From Castellaniella sp041675725 (GTDB lineage Bacteria; Pseudomonadota; Gammaproteobacteria; Burkholderiales; Burkholderiaceae_B): a stretch of 14,275 bases of DNA. The notes below the pieces were generated by a model. That model saw only the letters and a list, made by a program, of their open reading frames with translations, searched no databases and was not told the origin of the DNA. The position numbers and the translations under genes were made by a program. The DNA lies in the NCBI RefSeq assembly GCF_041675725.1, contig NZ_JBAYTI010000063.1, positions 1 through 14,275 of the forward strand, read 5' to 3'. Numbering within the stretch: the stretch's first letter is position 1; every line of letters starts with the position of its first letter. Below, piece after piece: positions 1-4,538 of this stretch.

Positions 1-753
1 CCCGTCGTGGTCCACGACGCATTAAAGCGCATCCAATGGAACAACGTCGGCATTGTCGTCGAGTGCGTCTATGAGGATTTGGCGTTGAAGCGCCAGGTAT
101 TTGCGGCGCTCGAACAGCTCAGTCCCGCCTCCGTGCCACTGACCAGCAACTCATCCAGCTTTCCGATCAGCGATATCGGCGCAGGATTGCAGACGTTGAA
201 CCGCATGCTGGGCCTGCATTTCTTCATGCCCGCGCATCTGGTGCCCGCGGTCGAGGTGGTGTGCAGCCAACAATCGGATGAAGCCGTTGCCGATCAGGTC
301 ATCGACATCATGTGGGCGGTGGGGAAACGGCCCATCCGGGTCAAGAAGGACGTTCCGGGGTTTTTGGCCAATCGAATCCAGCATGCCCTGATGCGCGAGG
401 CGATTGCTCTCGTGGAAGAAGGGTTCGCCAGCGCAGAAGACGTCGATGCGGCGGTGCAGTATGGCTTTGGGCTCCGGTACGTCGCGGCGGGCCCCTTGTT
501 GCAGAAAGATCTGGCAGGAATCGATGTGCATTGCGCCGCCGCGACGAAGATGTATCCCTACCTGCACAACAATACCGAGCCCAGCGCCTACATGAGAAAA
601 CTGGTGGCCGACGGGCACGTCGGGGTGAAATCCCCTTCGATGAAGGGTTTTTATCAATGGACCCCCGAGCGGATCCGGGCCGAAAAGGCGCGCTACGAAA
701 AGGCCTTGCTGATGGCGGCCGACATCCTCAAAGGGGAAAGCAGCCATGGTTGA
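1..753 (+). CDS. 3-hydroxyacyl-CoA dehydrogenase, 5'-truncated by the window edge
   Basis: NAD-dependent oxidation of an L-3-hydroxyacyl-CoA to the 3-ketoacyl-CoA, a cytoplasmic step of fatty-acid-like or ring-cleavage product catabolism. The frame is open from base 1, giving 250 codons plus TGA. The N-terminal Rossmann GxGxxG segment (perhaps 60-70 residues) lies upstream of the window, so the GTG at 7 is not a real start. The visible part holds the family's catalytic block: SSS near base 150, His at 217-219 in LHFFMP, Glu at 253-255 in VEVV (the usual 12-residue His-Glu spacing), and Asn at 370-372 in PGFLANRI. A C-terminal helical domain follows, ending with a GVKSPSMKGFYQW stretch typical of the family. 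HFFMP replaces the common HFFNP, which suggests a divergent paralogue rather than FadB or Hbd. Substrate unknown. It probably forms an operon with the following racemase-like gene. Confidence 0.88.
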   Translation, partial: PVVVHDALKRIQWNNVGIVVECVYEDLALKRQVFAALEQLSPASVPLTSNSSSFPISDIGAGLQTLNRMLGLHFFMPAHLVPAVEVVCSQQSDEAVADQVIDIMWAVGKRPIRVKKDVPGFLANRIQHALMREAIALVEEGFASAEDVDAAVQYGFGLRYVAAGPLLQKDLAGIDVHCAAATKMYPYLHNNTEPSAYMRKLVADGHVGVKSPSMKGFYQWTPERIRAEKARYEKALLMAADILKGESSHG

Positions 754-787
754 TTTGCCGATCGGTCACGTCGGGGGTGTCGCATGA
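746..787 (+). other. 13-codon bridging ORF between dehydrogenase and racemase-like gene
   Basis: An ATG at 746 overlaps the dehydrogenase stop (ATGGTTGA), and the frame runs 13 codons (MVDLPIGHVGGVA) to a TGA at 785-787 that overlaps the next gene's ATG (ATGA at 784-787). A purine-rich AAGGGGAAAG lies upstream. It could be a translational-coupling cistron, the scar of an internal gene deletion, or chance. No function is claimed for the peptide. Confidence 0.3.
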
Positions 788-1446
788 GCCGGCATCATCC
801 AAAAATCGCACTGTTCCACGCCCTGCGGGAATCCGAACGACCGTCCTGGCGCGCGATGGAAAAAATCTGGCCCGAGGCCAGATATTTCAATCTGGTCGAT
901 GATTCGCTTCCCGGCGATCTCGTCGCGCAGGGGGGGCTCACCGAGCCTATCGTCGCCCGTTTTCTGGCCATGGGCCGGTACGCTGCTTCCACCGGGGCCA
1001 GGGGGCTGTTGTTCACCTGCTCGGCGTTCGGCCCTGCGATCGATGCAGTCAAAAAGGATCTGGACATCCCGGTATTGAGGCCCAACGAGGCCGCCTTCGA
1101 GCGTGCGCTTGCGCTGGGTGCGCGCATTGGCCTGCTGGTCACCTTTGAACGCTCCCTTGGGTCGTTGCGCCAAGAGCTGGGCCAGATGGCGGCCTCGCGG
1201 GGGCTCGACGTTTCGGTGGTCGGCTCTGTCGTAGAGGGCGCCCTTGCGGCGCTTCAGTCCGGGCGGGCCGACGAGCACGACAGGCTGGTGGCCGACGCGG
1301 CGCGAAAACTGACTGGCGTCGATGTCATCGTTCTCGGGCAATTTTCCTTGGCGCGGGCTGCGGACAGCATACGAAACCATACGGCCCTGCCCGTCATTAC
1401 CACGCCCGAGTCGGCGGTCCAGAAAATGAAAGGCCTGGTGGCATGA
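784..1446 (+). CDS. Asp/Glu/hydantoin racemase-family protein
   Basis: A 220-residue cytoplasmic protein of the Asp/Glu racemase superfamily (aspartate and glutamate racemases, hydantoin racemase, maleate isomerase-like enzymes). The N-terminal half carries the family's first catalytic-site signature LLFTCSAFG, with Cys79. The second half has the matching DVIVLGQFSLA strand-turn, where two-cysteine racemases carry a second Cys; here the residue is Gln186. The length is normal for the family (210-250). The start at 784 is supported by the ATGA junction and an upstream G-rich GGGGGTG. The gene sits between an acyl-CoA dehydrogenase-type gene and a ZIP transporter and overlaps the latter by 4 bases, so the three are probably co-transcribed. 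One-Cys members need not racemise amino acids, so I do not assign a substrate. Confidence 0.82.
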   Translation: MSRHHPKIALFHALRESERPSWRAMEKIWPEARYFNLVDDSLPGDLVAQGGLTEPIVARFLAMGRYAASTGARGLLFTCSAFGPAIDAVKKDLDIPVLRPNEAAFERALALGARIGLLVTFERSLGSLRQELGQMAASRGLDVSVVGSVVEGALAALQSGRADEHDRLVADAARKLTGVDVIVLGQFSLARAADSIRNHTALPVITTPESAVQKMKGLVA

Positions 1447-2327
1447 ACAGCCGCCGTACAGGCTTCAACAAAACCTACCTCACGCTGGCTTTGCTGGCGA
1501 CCGCCCTGGTGCTGGCCGGGCTCTGGCCGCTCTGGCGCTGGCTGGACCGCATCGATCCCATGGCGGGCATGGCGCTGGTGGGCGGCATGGCCGCTGCGGC
1601 GGCAACCGCCCTGGGCACTCTGCCTATCCTGAGCGTACGCTCACTGTCGGTGCGCACGCAGGACGCGCTGCTGGGTTTCGGGGCCGGGGTGATGCTGGCG
1701 GCCAGTGCTTTTTCGCTGACCATACCGGGCCTCGAGGCAGCGGGCGATATGGGCTATGGGCCGTGGGGGTCGGGGTTCATCGTCGGTTCGGCCATTTTGC
1801 TGGGGGCCGTGGTGCTGCTGGGCTTCGAGCGCCTTCTGCCACACGAACACTTCGTCAAGGGGCGCGAAGGGGTCGAATCCACGCGCTTGCGCCGCACCTG
1901 GCTGTTCGTGTTCGCGATCGCCTTGCACAATATCCCCGAGGGCCTGGCGATCGGCGTGGGCTATGCGGGCACTGACATGGTGCGGGGCACGGCACTGGCG
2001 ACGGGGATCGCGATACAGGATATCCCCGAAGGGCTGGTGGTCGCGGTGGCGCTGATTGCCGTGGGGTATGAGCGCTGGTTTGCGGTGCTGCTGGGCATGG
2101 CTTCGGGGCTGGTCGAGCCCATTGCGGCGGTTTTGGGGGCGCTGGTGGTCGGCTGGTCGGCCCCTCTGCTGCCCTGGGGGCTGGGCTTTGCCGCAGGCGC
2201 CATGCTGTTCGTGATCAGCCACGAGATCATCCCCGAGTCGCATCGCACCGGGCACGAGGCGCTGGCTACTTGCGGGCTGATGCTGGGTTTCGTGGTGATG
2301 ATGCTGCTGGATACCGCGCTGGGCTGA
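1443..2327 (+). CDS. ZIP-family divalent metal transporter (BbZIP-like)
   Basis: A 294-residue inner-membrane protein with about eight hydrophobic segments, predicted to move Zn2+ or similar divalent metals into the cytoplasm. The metal-site motifs are complete: HNIPEG (His162, Asn163, Glu166), QDIPEG (Gln192, Asp193, Glu196) and Glu225 in SGLVEP. These correspond to the binuclear centre of Bordetella bronchiseptica BbZIP. SHEIIPESHRTGHE (His260, Glu261) near the C-terminus and the RTQDALLGFGAG stretch (71-82) also match my recollection of BbZIP. An LPHEHF loop around 132-137 lies in the cytoplasmic region expected to bind metal. The ATG overlaps the stop of the racemase-like gene (ATGA), so translation is probably coupled. 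A metal importer at the end of a catabolic operon is unexpected. The family call is firm; the metal is inferred. Confidence 0.93.
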   Translation: MNSRRTGFNKTYLTLALLATALVLAGLWPLWRWLDRIDPMAGMALVGGMAAAAATALGTLPILSVRSLSVRTQDALLGFGAGVMLAASAFSLTIPGLEAAGDMGYGPWGSGFIVGSAILLGAVVLLGFERLLPHEHFVKGREGVESTRLRRTWLFVFAIALHNIPEGLAIGVGYAGTDMVRGTALATGIAIQDIPEGLVVAVALIAVGYERWFAVLLGMASGLVEPIAAVLGALVVGWSAPLLPWGLGFAAGAMLFVISHEIIPESHRTGHEALATCGLMLGFVVMMLLDTALG

Positions 2328-2358
2328 ACCGGGCCGCCGGCGCGCCCCGCCCCGGCCC

Positions 2359-2733
2359 TTATAGCCCGGCCTTCAGGGCGCTGATTCCGCCGGCCGTGCC
2401 GTAGTTTTCCCGGGCCAGGTCGTGGATGATCGAGCGGGTGGCCTGGGCCGAAACGCCGAGACATCGCTCGCTGACTGCGTTCAGCGCTGCGATGGCGGCT
2501 TCTTTTTCTTGGGTGTCGCGGCCTTCGAGCAGGTAGAGTTCGTACAAGACCATCTCGGCCGCCGGATCCTGCCCGATCAGGGCGCTCTCGGGTCCGTAGG
2601 CATTCAGGAACACGTGGACGACGCGGCCGGGCACGTCCAGTGCCGTGGAAACCGCCTGGGCGCATTCGCGCACCAAATGCGTTTTTTGCTCGTCGCTGCG
2701 CTGGGCGGCGACGTGGATCTTCAAGAAAGGCAT
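2359..2733 (-). CDS. Fused two-domain 4-oxalocrotonate tautomerase-like protein
   Basis: A 124-residue tautomerase-superfamily protein that seems to be two 4-OT-like units in tandem. After removal of Met the N-terminus is Pro (PFLKIHVAAQRSDEQK), which supplies the catalytic Pro1 of the family, and the Arg11 position is kept. The second unit begins around residue 61 (MVLYELYLLEGR), has no terminal Pro, and ends with the 4-OT-like ARENYGTAGG. A longer reading from 2796 would bury the Pro, so I chose 2733. That start also has GGAGA eight bases upstream. Fused 4-OTs are a known minor subgroup with about 125 residues. The gene converges with the ZIP gene (31 bp between stops) and lies downstream of metY on the same strand across a 192-bp structured spacer. 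The substrate is unknown; enol-keto tautomerisation of an unsaturated 2-oxoacid is the family reaction. Confidence 0.82.
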   Translation of the reverse strand: MPFLKIHVAAQRSDEQKTHLVRECAQAVSTALDVPGRVVHVFLNAYGPESALIGQDPAAEMVLYELYLLEGRDTQEKEAAIAALNAVSERCLGVSAQATRSIIHDLARENYGTAGGISALKAGL

Positions 2734-2822
2734 GACAGGCGTCTCCGAAAAATGCGCCGGGCGGAAAGATGGGCTGGATGGGCGGGGGTTCATCATACCG
2801 CAGCGGCCTGCACCATGACGAC

Positions 2823-2890
2823 GCCCCGGGCCGCCGCTGGCCGGATGCTTCCTGGCCCGGCGGCCCGGCGGCGGCCCGGGGCATCCGGCC
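2823..2890. repeat. GC-only inverted repeats in the metY-tautomerase spacer
   Basis: Two overlapping perfect inverted repeats. Arms 2823-2837 and 2868-2882 are 15 bp, all G/C, around a 30-base loop. Arms 2839-2848 and 2881-2890 are 10 bp (GGCCGGATGC/GCATCCGGCC). They share bases 2881-2882 and interleave, so they are alternative folds or a pseudoknot rather than a simple nested stem. No T-run follows on either strand, so this is not a classical intrinsic terminator. It may be a REP-like element, a transcript-stabilising stem or a Rho-independent-like pause. The rest of the spacer (2734-2925) holds only the tautomerase ribosome binding site and the short hairpin next to the metY stop. Confidence 0.6.
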
Positions 2891-2910
2891 CCCGGCCCCC
2901 GTCTTCCCGG

Positions 2911-2925
2911 TCCCCCCGTGGGGGA
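2911..2925 (-). terminator. Short GC hairpin directly after metY (possible weak terminator)
   Basis: Immediately after the metY stop the - strand transcript reads a run of C, then ACG, then a run of G, giving a 5-6 bp all-GC stem with a tight 3-base loop. There is no U-tract, so termination by this element alone is doubtful. Together with the larger inverted repeat just downstream it could end or attenuate the metY message. Confidence 0.3.
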
Positions 2926-4197
2926 TCAGGCCACGGCCAGCGCTTGTTCGATGTCGTCGACCAGATCGTCGATGTGCTCGATCCCCACGCACAGGCGGAC
3001 CAGGTCCTTGCTGACACCGGCCGTGACCAGCTCTTCGTCGCTGAGTTGGCGATGCGTGGTGGTAGCCGGATGGCAGGCCAGGGTCTTGGCGTCGCCGATG
3101 TTCACCAGGCGCTTGATGATCTGCAGCTGATCCATGAAGCGCGTGCAGGCCTCGATGCCGCCTTTGACGCCGAAGCTGAACAACGAGGACGGGATGCCGC
3201 CGTCGATGTATTTCTGGGCGAGGGCGTAGTCCCGGTTGTCTTCGAGGCCGGCAAAATTGACCCAGGCGACCTTGGGGTGCTGTTGCAAGTATTTGGCCAG
3301 GGCCAGGGCATTCTCGCAGTGGCGCTCCATGCGCAGACCCAGGGTTTCGATGCCCTGCAGGATCAGGAAGGCGTTGAAGGGCGAGATGGCGCCGCCCGTG
3401 TTGCGCAGGGCGACGGTACGGGCCCGCCCGGCCAGCGGAACGGCGGCGAAGTCGTCGGCATACACCACGCCGTGATAGGCGGGTTCGGGTTCGTTGAATT
3501 GGGGGAAGCGCGGGTTGTCTTTCCAGGGGAAGCGGCCCGCGTCGATCAGGATGCCGCCGATGCTGGTACCGTGGCCGCCCAGATATTTGGTGAGCGCATG
3601 GATGATGATGTCCGCCCCGTGTTCGATGGGGCGGCACAGCGCCGGGGTGGGCACCGTGTTGTCTACCGCCAGGGGGACGCCCTGCGCATGGGCGATGTCC
3701 GCCAGGGCGGCGATGTCGACCACGTTGCCGGCCGGGTTGCCCACGGATTCGCAGTAGACCAGGCGGGTACGGTCATCGATGGCGCGGGCAAAAGCCTCGG
3801 GGTCGCGCCCGTCGACCAGACGGGCTTCGATGCCCAGGTCGTTCAGCGTGTGGCGCAGGAACGTATAAGTGCCGCCGTAGACCTGGCTGGTGGCGACGAT
3901 GTTGTCACCCGCCTTGGCGACGGTGAGTACGCAGGCGGTGATGGCCGCCATGCCCGAAGCAAAGGCCAGGCCGGCCGCACCGCCCTCGAGCTGGGCCACC
4001 CGGTTCTCGAGCACATCCGTCGTCGGGTTCATGATGCGCGTGTAGATGTTGCCGGGCACCTTCAGGTCGAACAGGTCGGCGCCGTGTTGCGTGTCGTCGA
4101 AATAGTAGCTGGTGGTCTGGTAGATCGGCACCGCGACCGAATGGGTCTGCGGGTCGCCGGCAAAACCGCCGTGGATGGCGATGGTGTCGCGCTTCAT
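2926..4197 (-). CDS. metY: O-acetylhomoserine sulfhydrylase (O-acetylhomoserine aminocarboxypropyltransferase)
   Basis: A 423-residue PLP enzyme of the Cys/Met metabolism family that makes homocysteine from O-acetylhomoserine and sulfide (direct sulfhydrylation in methionine synthesis), in the cytoplasm. Visible signatures are VAVPIYQTTSY (phosphate-side region), GNIYTRIMNPTTDVLE with Tyr52 and Arg54, LAVDNT with the PLP-pairing Asp179, and HALTKYLGGHG with the Schiff-base Lys204. The length is normal for this subfamily (about 425-430) and longer than MetB/MetC/MetZ (about 380-400), which favours the O-acetylhomoserine enzyme. The ATG at 4197 has AAGGAGA five bases upstream; a longer in-frame start at 4227 lacks such a site. 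The gene is divergent from nrdJ. I saw no SAM-type riboswitch upstream, though short inverted repeats are present. Confidence 0.92.
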   Translation of the reverse strand: MKRDTIAIHGGFAGDPQTHSVAVPIYQTTSYYFDDTQHGADLFDLKVPGNIYTRIMNPTTDVLENRVAQLEGGAAGLAFASGMAAITACVLTVAKAGDNIVATSQVYGGTYTFLRHTLNDLGIEARLVDGRDPEAFARAIDDRTRLVYCESVGNPAGNVVDIAALADIAHAQGVPLAVDNTVPTPALCRPIEHGADIIIHALTKYLGGHGTSIGGILIDAGRFPWKDNPRFPQFNEPEPAYHGVVYADDFAAVPLAGRARTVALRNTGGAISPFNAFLILQGIETLGLRMERHCENALALAKYLQQHPKVAWVNFAGLEDNRDYALAQKYIDGGIPSSLFSFGVKGGIEACTRFMDQLQIIKRLVNIGDAKTLACHPATTTHRQLSDEELVTAGVSKDLVRLCVGIEHIDDLVDDIEQALAVA

Positions 4198-4341
4198 GAC
4201 GTCTCCTTGTGCAATGGACCTGCGCATTTTGACACAGCTTCATATAGCTGGAAATGATAAGCAAAATGCAGGCATGGCGTGCCGGCCGGGCCTCAGGCCC
4301 TTGGGGGGCGGCCACTGAAGCCGCGGCCTGCCATCGCCGGT

Positions 4342-4389
4342 AGAAAAAAAGCGTACGGCCGGTATGGATTTTGAAGAAAAAAGGCGTAC
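4342..4389. repeat. A-tract direct repeat, two 15-mers spaced 33 bp
   Basis: The 15-mers at 4342-4356 and 4375-4389 agree at 14 of 15 positions (AGAAAAAA followed by A or G and then GCGTAC). Their starts are 33 bp apart, about three helical turns, so both face the same side of the DNA. The copies lie about 40-85 bp upstream of the NrdR boxes, where an activator site or a bent-DNA element would sit. No regulator is assigned. Confidence 0.5.
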
Positions 4390-4427
4390 AGTAAACCCTG
4401 TCGGCGGATCTAAAGCCCCCGGTTTCT

Positions 4428-4474
4428 GGTCTACATATAGTGTATATTATGGGCGAAAACACTATATGTGGTAC
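4428..4474 (+). promoter_or_regulatory. Pair of NrdR boxes overlapping the nrdJ promoter
   Basis: Box 1 (4428-4443) and box 2 (4459-4474) each match 12 of 16 positions of the NrdR consensus as I know it (ACACWATATATWGTGT). The inner parts form a perfect 11-bp inverted repeat: ACATATAGTGT at 4433-4443 and ACACTATATGT at 4459-4469. The boxes are separated by 15 bp and centred 31 bp apart, which is the spacing typical of NrdR operators. NrdR is the zinc/ATP-cone repressor of ribonucleotide reductase genes. A -10-like TATAGT lies inside box 1 and TATATT/TATTAT lies between the boxes, so binding would block RNA polymerase. No good -35 is visible. The nrdR gene is not in this window. Confidence 0.82.
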
Positions 4475-4538
4475 GAAATCTGTCCATCCCATCGTTGCTC
4501 CCGAATGCGTCCATGCGCTTGTGGGGGCAGGAGCCATC

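Larger units (their letters stand above)
4198..4538. promoter_or_regulatory. 341-bp divergent regulatory spacer, metY <-> nrdJ
   Basis: No gene is seen here. On the metY side there is the ribosome binding site and a small inverted repeat CAGCT-N6-AGCTG (4235-4250) that could be an operator. On the + strand TTGACA (4229-4234) with AATGAT 18 bases on (4253-4258) is a possible promoter reading toward nrdJ. In the centre lie a GC-rich stretch and an A-tract direct repeat (4342-4389). The nrdJ-proximal part holds the NrdR-box pair (4428-4474) and about 60 bases of leader ending in the nrdJ ribosome binding site. A GTG at 4440 opens the same frame as nrdJ but falls inside the operator and has no ribosome binding site. 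Confidence 0.6.

Noticed and set aside
2331..2358. GGGCC/GGCCC stem between the convergent ZIP and tautomerase genes as a bidirectional terminator
   Set aside because: Only five base pairs with a long GC-rich loop and no T-run; not distinguishable from background here.
2422..4257. 611-codon open frame antisense to metY and the tautomerase gene
   Set aside because: It overlaps two well-supported genes and the spacer between them and has no domain. It is a shadow frame.
4296..4340. A cobalamin-riboswitch-like stretch (GCCACTG followed by CCTGCC) upstream of the B12-dependent nrdJ
   Set aside because: The neighbouring conserved parts (GGTGNAANTCC, a CGCNACTGT element at the right distance, AGYCAGGA) are absent and the spacing is far too short. 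It is probably chance in GC-rich DNA.
4440..4538. Longer nrdJ reading starting at GTG 4440
   Set aside because: The GTG lies in an NrdR box with no ribosome binding site, while ATG 4539 has CAGGAG at a good distance and starts a normal NrdJ N-terminus.
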